From positions 62,001 to 126,000 of the forward strand of contig NZ_JAHXZS010000004.1 of assembly GCF_019740335.1 (NCBI RefSeq): a DNA stretch of 64,000 nt, written 5' to 3'. This document shows, in pieces, positions 35,491-43,450 of this stretch. The position numbers and the translations under genes are program-made. The first letter of the stretch is position 1. Every line of letters begins with the position of its first letter. Source of the stretch: Alteraquisediminimonas sediminicola (GTDB taxonomy: Bacteria; Pseudomonadota; Alphaproteobacteria; Sphingomonadales; Sphingomonadaceae). The notes below the pieces were generated by a model. The model did no database searches, was not told the origin of the DNA, and saw only the letters and a program-made list of their open reading frames with translations.

Positions 35491-36507
35491 ATGGCTAAAA
35501 AAACATATCTGCAGGCTATTGCCGAAGCGCTGCGCCTCGAAATGCGGCGCGACCCCAATGTGTTCCTGATCGGCGAGGATATCGCTGGCGGGGCAGGCAC
35601 TGATCACCGTGGTTCGGTCGGCGGGATTTTCGGCCTGACGTCGGGATTTATCGAGGAATTTGGCGCGGATCGCGTGATCGATACACCGATCTCGGAAAGC
35701 GCGATCATCGGCGCCGCGAACGGGGCGGCGATCACCGGCATGCGGCCAGTGGCCGAGCTGATGTTCGTCGATTTTGTCGGGGTCTGCCTTGATCAAATCT
35801 TCAATCAGGCGGCCAAGTTTCGCTACATGTTCGGCGGCAAGGCCAAATGCCCGCTGGTCATTCGCGCGCCGATCGGCGGCGGTCTGCGCGCAGGCGCGCA
35901 GCATAGCGCGACGCTGCACCCGCTCTTCACCATGTTTCCGGGATTGAAGGTGGTGATGCCGTCCAACCCCTATGATGCCAAGGGCCTGTTGATCGAGGCC
36001 ATCCGCAACGATGATCCGGTCATCTTTCTCGAACACAAGCTGCTCTACGGGATGGAAGCCGATGTGCCGGATGAAGCCTATTGCATCCCCTTTGGCGAGG
36101 CCGATTTCGTTCGCGAGGGTGATGATGTGACCTTGGTTGCGTTCAGCGCGATGGTGCCTCGCGCGGTCGAGGTGGCAGACAGGCTGGAGCGTGAGGGTAT
36201 TTCAGTCGAAGTGATCGATCCGCGGACCACTTCGCCGCTCGATAAGGGCGCTATTCTGGAAAGCGTCGAGCGCACGGGCCGACTGGTGATTGTGGACGAA
36301 AGTCCGCCACGTTGCTCCATGGCTTCCGACATTGCCGGCATCGTCGCACAGGAGGGCTTTGCCTTCCTCAAGGCCCCGATCGAGGCTGTGACATGCCCGC
36401 ATACGTCCTCGCCTTTTTCCCCTTCGCTTGAGGATGCCTATATGCCCAGCGTGGAGAGAATCGAAGCCGCTGTGCGTAAGGCACATGCATATCGCGCTGC
36501 CGCATAG
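35491..36507 (+). CDS. acoB: TPP-dependent dehydrogenase E1 beta subunit (AcoB/PdhB-like)
   Basis: 338 residues starting 'MAKKTYLQAIAEAL' at 35491; the open frame continues upstream into the E1 alpha gene but that part is not homologous. Family signatures: 'NVFLIGEDIAGGAGTDHRG', 'DTPISESAIIGAANGAA', 'FVGVCLDQIFNQAAKFRYM', 'RAPIGGG' and the C-terminal domain 'VIDPRTTSPLDKGAILESV'. It pairs with the preceding subunit and carries the interface to E2. It is 13 bases after E1 alpha, and the next SDR starts 11 bases later, so one transcript is expected. Confidence 0.88.
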   Translation: MAKKTYLQAIAEALRLEMRRDPNVFLIGEDIAGGAGTDHRGSVGGIFGLTSGFIEEFGADRVIDTPISESAIIGAANGAAITGMRPVAELMFVDFVGVCLDQIFNQAAKFRYMFGGKAKCPLVIRAPIGGGLRAGAQHSATLHPLFTMFPGLKVVMPSNPYDAKGLLIEAIRNDDPVIFLEHKLLYGMEADVPDEAYCIPFGEADFVREGDDVTLVAFSAMVPRAVEVADRLEREGISVEVIDPRTTSPLDKGAILESVERTGRLVIVDESPPRCSMASDIAGIVAQEGFAFLKAPIEAVTCPHTSSPFSPSLEDAYMPSVERIEAAVRKAHAYRAAA

Positions 36508-36518
36508 GAAGGGCCGGT

Positions 36519-37286
36519 ATGGATCTCCAACTTAAAGGCAAGCGCGCGCTGATCTCCGGTGGGAGCAAGGGGATCGGGCGTGCCTGTGCGCATCGCTTGC
36601 TGGAAGAGGGCGCGAGCGTCGCCTTCTTCGCGCGCGGGCAGGACGCCATCGATCAGACGGTGGCCGAACTCTCGCGCATAGGTCCGATCTTGGGCTATGC
36701 CGTCGATGGCGCAAATTATGATGCTGTCACGCGCTGGGTGGACGTCGCCGGGGAGGCGCTGGGCGGGGTCGACATTGTCGTCAACAATGCCACTGCTTCC
36801 GGCCAGCTTGAATGGGGGCGCGAGGCCTATATCAACAATTTCGATGTTGATCTGATGAGCTGCGTCGCGCTCAACGATGCGGCCTATCCATGGTTCAAAA
36901 AGGCGAAGGGAGGCGCGATTGTCCAGATCGCCACGATCACCGCGATCGAGCATCACGACATGCCGATCTCGCCGAGCTATGGCGCGATGAAGGCGGCTGC
37001 CATCAACATGACGGCGCAACTGGCGCAGCGGTGGGGGCCGGAAAACGTCCGTGCCAATTGCGTTTCACCCGGCCCGATCCAGTTTCCTGGTGGTGTGTGG
37101 GATTCGGTGCAGGTCGGCTATCCCCGCGAATATGAGCGCGACCGCACGCAGCATCCATTGCAGCGTATGGGCACCGATTATGAGGTCGCCGATGTCGTGA
37201 CCTTCCTTGCCAGCCCCCGTGCGGCTTGGGTCAATGGTGCCAATGTCGTCGTCGATGGCGGTTTTACCAAGCAGGTGGGATTTTAA
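36519..37286 (+). CDS. Short-chain dehydrogenase/reductase, second of the aco-like operon
   Basis: 255 residues. 'RALISGGSKGIGRACAHRL' (cofactor motif), 'VDIVVNNATASG', 'IVQIATITAIE' where the usual catalytic Ser position reads Thr/Ile, 'SYGAMKAAAINM' (YxxxK) and 'NVVVDGGFTKQ'. The replacement of the conserved Ser ('ATITA' instead of 'SSxxg') is unusual and may alter activity. 'GGSKGIG' followed later by basic residues leaves cofactor preference open. AGGAAGGG lies before the ATG. Confidence 0.9.
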   Translation: MDLQLKGKRALISGGSKGIGRACAHRLLEEGASVAFFARGQDAIDQTVAELSRIGPILGYAVDGANYDAVTRWVDVAGEALGGVDIVVNNATASGQLEWGREAYINNFDVDLMSCVALNDAAYPWFKKAKGGAIVQIATITAIEHHDMPISPSYGAMKAAAINMTAQLAQRWGPENVRANCVSPGPIQFPGGVWDSVQVGYPREYERDRTQHPLQRMGTDYEVADVVTFLASPRAAWVNGANVVVDGGFTKQVGF

Positions 37287-37287
37287 G

Positions 37288-37815
37288 ATGGCGCTGGATG
37301 AGAAGCTTTGCCTGCTGCTTGAAAAACAGGCCATTCTTGAGGCACTGTATCGCTATGCGCGCGGTTGGGATCGGTTCGATCGCGAACTTGTTCTCAATGC
37401 CTTCCATCCAGACGCCACGATTTGCCATGCGGGTTTTGAAGGAACGGCGCACGCGCTCATGAATATGTGGCTAGATGCTTGTGCTACCCGCAAATCGATG
37501 ACGCACCTGATTACCAATGCGTTGATTGAGGTCAGCGGCAACACGGCGATCAGCGAAGCGCATTTCTTCGCCCATCATCGCCGCGCCGCAGAAGGGGGCG
37601 TTGGCGAAAAGGATTGGTTCATCAAGGGCCGCTATCTTGATCGATTTGAACGTCGCGCCGGTGATGAGTGGAAGATCGCACATCGCATTGGCGTGCTGGA
37701 TTTTGAACGATTGGTGGACCCTGCCGATCCAGAACTCTCGCAATTGCCCATGAGCGCACGTGGCAGTTATCGCCCTGCCGATCCCCTCTATTTGTTGCTG
37801 GGCTCTATATCGTAA
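37288..37815 (+). CDS. SnoaL/NTF2-like small protein (SnoaL_4 type)
   Basis: 175 residues starting one base after the preceding stop. 'ILEALYRYARGWDRFDRELV', 'FHPDATICH', 'SMTHLITNALIEVSGNTAIS' and 'GRYLDRFERRAGDEWKIAHR' match the SnoaL-like fold (cone-shaped alpha+beta barrel), which includes ketosteroid isomerase-type and dehydratase-type enzymes and the small subunits of ring-hydroxylating dioxygenases. In this operon a dehydratase or isomerase role is plausible. It is the last gene; the TetR gene converges 27 bases away. Confidence 0.82.
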   Translation: MALDEKLCLLLEKQAILEALYRYARGWDRFDRELVLNAFHPDATICHAGFEGTAHALMNMWLDACATRKSMTHLITNALIEVSGNTAISEAHFFAHHRRAAEGGVGEKDWFIKGRYLDRFERRAGDEWKIAHRIGVLDFERLVDPADPELSQLPMSARGSYRPADPLYLLLGSIS

Positions 37816-37842
37816 CAGGCCAAATCATTGGCTATGAGTCCC

Positions 37843-38616
37843 TCAGGCGCGCTTGGAGAGGTAGCGCTGTTCGTTGCCTTCGCTGAGTGTTTCGATTTGC
37901 AGCATGGCATCAACCAGCAGCTTGCGTAGGCGCGCATTCTCGGCAGCCAATTCATTTTCGATCGGCGCTTCGGCCTTTTGCCTGGGCACGGGCAGCCGCG
38001 TGGGCATCGGCGTGCCGAGCAGGGTCATGATCATTTCAACCTGTTCACGGACCAATTGGCGCTGCTGATCCGCCGACCAGACGCCGAGCGCGCCATGAAT
38101 GCCAATCCCGGCGACAGCCGTTTGCAATTGCTGCGCGATATGATTGCGGGTCATTCTTGCCGTGTCCGGCGTAAAATAGCCGCGGATACGCATCATGCCG
38201 ACCAGAAGTCGCCGCCAGCGCTGGCCGAAGTCGCGCTGTTCGGCGATGATGTCTTCATCAGATAATGTTTGCGCCCAGAATACCATCCAGACACGGGCAT
38301 CGATCATGCGTTCTTCGTCGAGCGGCAACAATGTCTCAAGGCATTCGGCGAGATCGGCATTGGCGGCGATAGCGAGCTTCAGCCGACGGACCTGTCGGGC
38401 CGAGCATTGGCGCAGCGTGAAGAGCATCAGCTCCTTTTTACTGTCGAAATAATGCGAAACGATATGGGTGCTGTAACCGGCCTCTTGGGCGATCTCGCGG
38501 ACTCTGACGCCGTCCAGGCCGCGCTCGGCAATGATCCGTGCGGTTACGCGCGCGACCTCATAGCGCCTGTCGTCGCGGTCGCCGCCGATGATCTGTCCAT
38601 GATCCTTCACAACCAA
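37843..38616 (-). CDS. TetR-family regulator with C-terminal coiled-coil extension
   Basis: About 257 residues. HTH: 'VTARIIAERGLDGVRVREIA' and 'EAGYSTHIVSHYF' with 'DSKKELM', resembling BetI-type regulators. After the ligand domain a tail reads 'AENARLRKLLVDAMLQIETL', a leucine-rich coiled coil that TetR proteins normally lack. Start choice is uncertain: no ATG is in frame; TTG at 38616 has GAGG 7 bases upstream, GTG at 38610 is the alternative. It lies 135 bases after the TIM-barrel gene on the same strand and may be cotranscribed with the Rieske gene. It is my candidate for binding the paired ATAAC-N4-GTTAT sites. Confidence 0.82.
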   Translation of the reverse strand: MVVKDHGQIIGGDRDDRRYEVARVTARIIAERGLDGVRVREIAQEAGYSTHIVSHYFDSKKELMLFTLRQCSARQVRRLKLAIAANADLAECLETLLPLDEERMIDARVWMVFWAQTLSDEDIIAEQRDFGQRWRRLLVGMMRIRGYFTPDTARMTRNHIAQQLQTAVAGIGIHGALGVWSADQQRQLVREQVEMIMTLLGTPMPTRLPVPRQKAEAPIENELAAENARLRKLLVDAMLQIETLSEGNEQRYLSKRA

Positions 38617-38750
38617 GCCATGCCTCACTGTTGTTGTTGAAGATTTGCCATGCCCCAAGACAGGGGTTGGGGGAAGAGCGCGCGGACAGAAATTGGCGGT
38701 GCCGATATTGCGGCACCGCCTTTACCGCGACCTTGGCGGCAGTCCTTCGC

Positions 38751-39629
38751 TTATGCTGCGCCGACCGGCAGAGACAAGCGTTCGAAACAGCGCATGGTCG
38801 CCGCATAGGACTGCCGCGCGGCTTCAGCCGGTGTAAGCTTGCGCAGTTCTTCGGAGAGGATTTCCACGCCGTACAGGCCGCGATAGCCGGTTGCGATGAC
38901 ATGTGCGAGGAAGTCCGGCACGTTGAAATCGCCTTCGCCCGGTAGTTTGCGACGGAGCAGCGTGTCCTCCATGATCGTGCCAACCAACGCCGCATTGGCG
39001 TCGTCCAGCTCGATATGCTTGATATATTGCGGCGGAATGGTCGCGAAATCGGCATAAGGAATGCCGCCCCGGTTCATATGCCAGACGTCGAGTAGCAGGC
39101 CGCCCCATTGCGGATTGGCATCCTCGACGATGCTGATCGCTGTGGGGAGATCGCGGACGTTGGAATCCGGAAATATCTCGATGGTGACCATGGTCCCGGC
39201 ATCGCCCGCCTGACGGGCCAATTCGGTGAAGCTCGAACGCATCCGATCAATGGACCATGACGTCCCGGTAATGTCGCCCCCCACTTTGATCTGATACGCG
39301 CCCAGTTGTTCGGCGGCGCGGAGCAGATAGGCGCGGTCCTCATCTGCGCGCACGCGGCGCTCACCGTCCGCAAACCAGTCGAGCAGGACTTCGAACTCGA
39401 CATGATCAAGGCCAGCATCGGCGATGATCGCGCGAATACCCTGAAAGCCATGCTTGGCCTCCAATGCCCGAAGATCGTCGGTGACCAGCCCGATCCCGCA
39501 ATAGCCAGCCTCGGCAGCGGCCCTCGCGCGTTCTTCGAGTGAATGCGGGCTGACGGTGTTGCCGGCAAGTGGCATCACATTGCCGGCAATGGTGAAGTAA
39601 CTGGCCATCAGGCGTGGACTTATTGTCAT
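38751..39629 (-). CDS. Sugar-phosphate isomerase/epimerase-like TIM-barrel protein (AP endonuclease 2 superfamily)
   Basis: 292 residues from the ATG at 39629, which has GGGAGGAG 5 bases upstream. The xylose-isomerase-like barrel shows 'ERARAAAEAGYCGIGL', 'VTIEIFPDSN' (metal Glu), 'LLLDVWHMNRGG' (Asp/His), 'IKHIELDDAN' and 'GYRGLYGVEILSEELR' (Glu). Members isomerise sugars, inosose and hydroxypyruvate-like compounds or open rings; the precise reaction is not deducible. It follows the Rieske gene by 19 bases and so shares its transcript, suggesting action on the oxygenation product or a later intermediate. Confidence 0.82.
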   Translation of the reverse strand: MTISPRLMASYFTIAGNVMPLAGNTVSPHSLEERARAAAEAGYCGIGLVTDDLRALEAKHGFQGIRAIIADAGLDHVEFEVLLDWFADGERRVRADEDRAYLLRAAEQLGAYQIKVGGDITGTSWSIDRMRSSFTELARQAGDAGTMVTIEIFPDSNVRDLPTAISIVEDANPQWGGLLLDVWHMNRGGIPYADFATIPPQYIKHIELDDANAALVGTIMEDTLLRRKLPGEGDFNVPDFLAHVIATGYRGLYGVEILSEELRKLTPAEAARQSYAATMRCFERLSLPVGAA

Positions 39630-39648
39630 ATGCTCTCCTCCCGCTGTT

Positions 39649-41019
39649 TCAGTTGTTAAGATATTTTTCGAGCGTGTGCTGGATGTGGCGGAGCCGGGAT
39701 TCCAGATAGGCGGAATACACGCCGACACCGGCCTTGCTGGCGTGCATGCCGTCACGCTGCAGCCGCAGGATATTGGTGTCCTGATCGAACAGATTGCCAA
39801 AGCCGGGGTCCATGCCCGGTACATCGGTATAGCTGCCGTCTTCCGGGACGATCACGACCTCCGCCGGGGCCGGGCGCTCCTGTCCCGGCGACAAAGGGCG
39901 CAGAAACAGGATGTCGAACGTGCATCGGTTGGGATCGTTGCCGATCGGGCGATAGACGTAAAGCACGCGTACCGAGATCCCGGCAAAGATGAACAGGTTC
40001 GGGAACAGGGTGTATTTGATGGAATCGATCACCTCTGCATTTGATAGCGCCGCGAGATCCATGCCGAACTGTTCGGTCATCGTCGTGCGGACGGTGCGGG
40101 CCATCATGCTGCGCGCCGTTTCACCCGGGGCCAGTTGCGGACGGCCACCGATGACCGCGCCATCGCCCATGAGCATCATGTCGAGAATTTCCTGCTCTGG
40201 CAGCGGTTCGGGCAGGGACGGGCTGGATACCCCAAGCGCAACGATGTCGCGGCTGACATGGTCGCCGAAAATGTCATGCTGGGCGTTGATGTCACCCGCT
40301 GTGCCGACGCACTGGGGGTGGACGAGGTTGGTATGATAGCCCTCGATGAACGCATCTTGGGCGGCCTTCCAGTTGCAAGGCAGCTCTTTGCGGGCGTGTA
40401 CGCTGACATACCAATCGGTCATGTCCCAGTTACGGAAATGCGCGGGCAGCACCTCGAGATAGTCTGCGAGCGAAGGCCCCGTATCGGCGAGGTTGATGAA
40501 TACCATTCCGTTCCAGCTATCCACCCGGACGGTTGGCAACCGCATCTTGGCCTTATCGAGATGGGGGAAGTCCCAAGAACAGGGGACGTTGACGAGGTCG
40601 CCCTCAAGGCTCCAGTTCCAGCCATGATAGGGGCAGTGGATCGATGCTGACCAGCCTGATCCCTCTTTCAGCTTTGTGCCGCGGTGGAGACAGCTATTGT
40701 GATAGGCCTTGAGCTGGCCATCGTCGCCCCGCACGATGATGACAGAGTGGCGACCGATTTCATAAACGTGAAAGTCGCCCGGGCTTGCCACATGTTCCTC
40801 GCGGCAGGCAAATTGCCAGACGCGGCTCCACATTTTCTCCATTTCCCGGTCGAAATAGGCTTGGCTCGTATAGCGTTCGAGCGGAATGGGATCGAGCGAC
40901 GGCAGTGGATTATTGTCGATCCGCAGGACGTCTGGCACCCGGCCACCATCCCGATCCAGAATCTGCTGATAGGTGGGGCGGGGTCGATCGATATCCTCAA
41001 CAGAAATAATCTTATTCAT
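39649..41019 (-). CDS. Rieske non-haem iron oxygenase, alpha subunit
   Basis: 456 residues. AGGAGAG precedes the ATG. The [2Fe-2S] cluster ligands are C110/H112 ('CLHRGTK') and C129/H132 ('CPYHGWNW'). The catalytic iron motif is 'AFIEGYHTNLVHPQ' with E226, H229 and H234, Glu replacing the usual Asp before YH. It is the first gene of a minus-strand operon with the TIM-barrel protein and possibly TetR. It is divergent from a clearly related Rieske oxygenase at 41248; the two share an N-terminal 'VWQFA.REE' block and 'CxWDFxHL'. No ferredoxin, reductase or beta subunit is nearby. Confidence 0.93.
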   Translation of the reverse strand: MNKIISVEDIDRPRPTYQQILDRDGGRVPDVLRIDNNPLPSLDPIPLERYTSQAYFDREMEKMWSRVWQFACREEHVASPGDFHVYEIGRHSVIIVRGDDGQLKAYHNSCLHRGTKLKEGSGWSASIHCPYHGWNWSLEGDLVNVPCSWDFPHLDKAKMRLPTVRVDSWNGMVFINLADTGPSLADYLEVLPAHFRNWDMTDWYVSVHARKELPCNWKAAQDAFIEGYHTNLVHPQCVGTAGDINAQHDIFGDHVSRDIVALGVSSPSLPEPLPEQEILDMMLMGDGAVIGGRPQLAPGETARSMMARTVRTTMTEQFGMDLAALSNAEVIDSIKYTLFPNLFIFAGISVRVLYVYRPIGNDPNRCTFDILFLRPLSPGQERPAPAEVVIVPEDGSYTDVPGMDPGFGNLFDQDTNILRLQRDGMHASKAGVGVYSAYLESRLRHIQHTLEKYLNN

Positions 41020-41055
41020 TTATTTCTCTCCTATATCAATTTGAGAGGCTCCAGC

Positions 41056-41113
41056 TTGACACTTTTTGCCCATGATAATAACCACTGTTATGACACTACA
41101 TAACGAATGTTTG
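41056..41113 (+). promoter_or_regulatory. Divergent promoter/double operator between the two Rieske genes
   Basis: Plus strand: TTGACA (41056-41061), 17 bases, TAACCA (41079-41084) inside the dyad ATAACCACTGTTAT (41078-41091). A second site ATAACGAATGTTTG (41100-41113) begins 22 bases later. On the minus strand TTGCAA, 17 bases, TCATAA overlaps the same sites and could drive the leftward operon. Compare 32498-32555. Confidence 0.6.
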
Positions 41114-41247
41114 CAAGGGTCGATTTGACCATCTTGAGATTGGCCGCGCCGCCACGCGGTGGGCTTCCAAGCCTCCGCCATTTGTTGATCTGGCGCGTCG
41201 GGCAAAGAGGATGGTCATCCCCCTTGCAACTGGGAGAGGACGAAGAA

Positions 41248-42660
41248 ATGGACGCAGAAACGCCACGCGATTTGGGCGAGAACGAGATGCTGGGGTCTGC
41301 TCGCTGCCCCGGGGACGGCTGGATCGATTTGATGGAGGCCGATTCTCGTGAGGTTCCGGCATTTCTGAAGACCGAGCATTATGAATATCTCGGTTCAGAC
41401 CCGATCTCGACGGAGCGTTACTGGCACCCCGACTTTGCAACGGCTGAGAATGCGAAGCTATGGCCCTATGTCTGGCAGTTTGCCGCACGTGAAGAAGAAC
41501 TCCCCGAACCCGGCGACTATGTCGTTTTTGAAAATGCAGGACGCAGTTATCTGCTCGTGCGTCAGGAGGACGGGGCTGTTCGGGCTTTCCATAATGTCTG
41601 CCTCCACCGTGGCCGGAAGTTGCGCACCGAAAGTGGGTGGGCAAGCGAATTTACCTGCCCTTTTCATGGTTTTTCGTGGAAACCGAATGGCGAACTCAGC
41701 AACATCCCATGCCGATGGGATTTCCAGCATCTTGAAGACGACAAGATGAAGCTGCCGGAGGCGTCGGTTGGTCGTTGGGGCGGCTATATTTTCGTCCGTG
41801 AGGCGGATGAAGGGCCGGCGCTTGAGGAATATCTGCATCCGATACCGACGCATTTCAAACGCTGGAAACATGAAGAGTGTGTCACGACGGCGTGGGTAGC
41901 AAAAGTTGTGCCTGCGAATTGGAAGGCCACGATGGAAGCCTTTATGGAATCCTACCATGCATATGTGACGCATCCGCAGCTCATGCCTTTTCACGGCGAT
42001 GCGAATGCCAGCTACCATGTTTGGGGCGATCACGTGAATGCATCATGGTCGCTGTTCGGCGTGATCTCCCCCCATCTAGATCCTACCAATAAGTCCCAGC
42101 AATGGATTGTGGACGAGTTCGAGCGGTACAATGGCCGGACGGCAGACAATTTTGATGCGTCGGCTCAAGTGCATGTCGAGGTGCCGGAAGGCTTAACTGC
42201 GCGACGGGCGGTCGGTGAAGTCGCACGGCTGAGTTACGCCAAATTATACGATCAGGATTTCAGCGACGTCAGCGATAGCGAACTGATGGATGCGTTGGTG
42301 TACAATGTTTTCCCGAACTTCTCCTTATGGGGTGGGTTTACACCCAGCATCATTTACCATTGGAAGCCAGGGCCTGATCCTGATCACTGCATCATGGAAG
42401 TGCGTATCCTTACCCGCATGCGGCCTGATCAACCCATGCCGCGTTGTGTGCCGCGCAAATTTCTGGGCTTGGACGAAAAATGGACGGATGCGCCTGAACT
42501 GGGTGTTTTGGGTGACGTTTTCGAGCAGGATAATGGCAATCTTCCCTATGTGCAGCAGGGCCTTAAGGCGTCGGTCACGGGTCAAATTCAGCTAGGAAAT
42601 TATCAAGAAATTCGCGTGCGTCATTTTGAGAATACCATCGATAAATATTTGAACCGGTAA
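41248..42660 (+). CDS. Rieske non-haem iron oxygenase, alpha subunit (divergent partner)
   Basis: 470 residues from the ATG at 41248 ('MDAETPRDLG'); the frame is open back to 41107 but that ATG lies inside the operator region and the added 47 residues are not conserved-looking. [2Fe-2S] ligands: C118/H120 ('CLHRGRK') and C137/H140 ('CPFHGFSW'). Iron site: 'AFMESYHAYVTHPQ' with E-x2-H-x4-H, as in the divergent paralogue. Probably hydroxylates a related substrate or a later intermediate, or the two alphas form a mixed system. Long predicted leader (about 155 bases) between promoter and start. Confidence 0.92.
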   Translation: MDAETPRDLGENEMLGSARCPGDGWIDLMEADSREVPAFLKTEHYEYLGSDPISTERYWHPDFATAENAKLWPYVWQFAAREEELPEPGDYVVFENAGRSYLLVRQEDGAVRAFHNVCLHRGRKLRTESGWASEFTCPFHGFSWKPNGELSNIPCRWDFQHLEDDKMKLPEASVGRWGGYIFVREADEGPALEEYLHPIPTHFKRWKHEECVTTAWVAKVVPANWKATMEAFMESYHAYVTHPQLMPFHGDANASYHVWGDHVNASWSLFGVISPHLDPTNKSQQWIVDEFERYNGRTADNFDASAQVHVEVPEGLTARRAVGEVARLSYAKLYDQDFSDVSDSELMDALVYNVFPNFSLWGGFTPSIIYHWKPGPDPDHCIMEVRILTRMRPDQPMPRCVPRKFLGLDEKWTDAPELGVLGDVFEQDNGNLPYVQQGLKASVTGQIQLGNYQEIRVRHFENTIDKYLNR

Positions 42661-42968
42661 CCCTGAGAACAAGTGAGCCTTGCACAACAAAAACGCGAGA
42701 TTTGTGATGTCTGCTGGGCGCTTCGCGTGCAGATAATATGGCTGAGCATCGCTTGAGGTGATCATGAAAGATTAGGGTAGCAGCCCGCAGGGAGGTGATG
42801 CACAGTAGAACCCGAGGACTTGCCATGTGTTATGGACGAGACGGTCTCCAATGGCGACGACCTGCCGCCCGCCTGAGTCCATTTCGGCTTGCCCTATGGC
42901 CATAGGGGGTGAATATTGTGACCTGCGCAGGAATGTCGCCGATCACCGATCGAATGGGAGTTTGAGCG
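42661..42968. other. Gene-free stretch between Rieske gene and VOC remnant
   Basis: No gene, hairpin or IS end recognised. It probably represents the scar of a deletion, since the next frame starts with a truncated VOC domain. Confidence 0.35.
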
Positions 42969-43064
42969 ATGGACGACTTCATCTGGTATGAACTCCTGAC
43001 CACTGACGCCGCCGCTGCGACGAAGCTCCGCCATCGCAGTGTTGCGGCAGGGGTAAGACGATGA
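42969..43064 (+). pseudogene. N-terminal fragment of a VOC/glyoxalase-like protein
   Basis: The ATG at 42969 opens with 'MDDFIWYELLTTDAAAA', the standard beginning of VOC proteins in proteobacteria ('FIWYELLTTDAAAAKAFY'), then degenerates and stops at 43062-43064 after 31 codons. The stop overlaps the ATG of the following intact VOC gene (ATGA). It may survive as a translated leader for that gene. Confidence 0.6.
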
Positions 43065-43450
43065 CGGTCGAACTCAATCATACGATCGTCTGGTCCAGCA
43101 ACCAGATGGCGTCCGCGCGGTTTGTCAGCGAGATCTTGGGCCTGACGCCACCCCGGCGCTTTGCCCATTTCGACGTAGTCGATCTGGCAAATGGCGTTTC
43201 GCTCGACTTTGCCGACAAGGAAGGGCCGATCGCGCGACAGCATTATGCCTTCTTGGTCGGCGAGGATGAATTCGATGCGGTCATGGCCCGCATCGCGCAG
43301 CGCGGCCTGACCTATTGGGCTGATCCGGCGAGGACCATGCCGGGCGAGATCAACCATTATGACGGCGGTCGTGGCGTTTATTTCGAGGGGCCGGACGGTC
43401 ATTTGCTCGAAGCGATCACCCGGCCCTATGGGAGCGGAGGGTCGGCATGA
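43061..43450 (+). CDS. VOC-family protein (glyoxalase/extradiol dioxygenase fold)
   Basis: 129 residues. 'MTVELNHTIVWSSNQMASAR' with the N-terminal metal His, 'ILGLTPPRRFAHF', 'HYAFLVGEDEFDAVMARIAQ' and 'GVYFEGPDGHLLEAITRPY' with the terminal metal Glu: a single VOC module. Functions in the family range from ring cleavage to lyase and isomerase reactions. It overlaps both the preceding 31-codon remnant and the following GST gene (ATGA), so the three are coupled. Confidence 0.85.
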   Translation: MTVELNHTIVWSSNQMASARFVSEILGLTPPRRFAHFDVVDLANGVSLDFADKEGPIARQHYAFLVGEDEFDAVMARIAQRGLTYWADPARTMPGEINHYDGGRGVYFEGPDGHLLEAITRPYGSGGSA

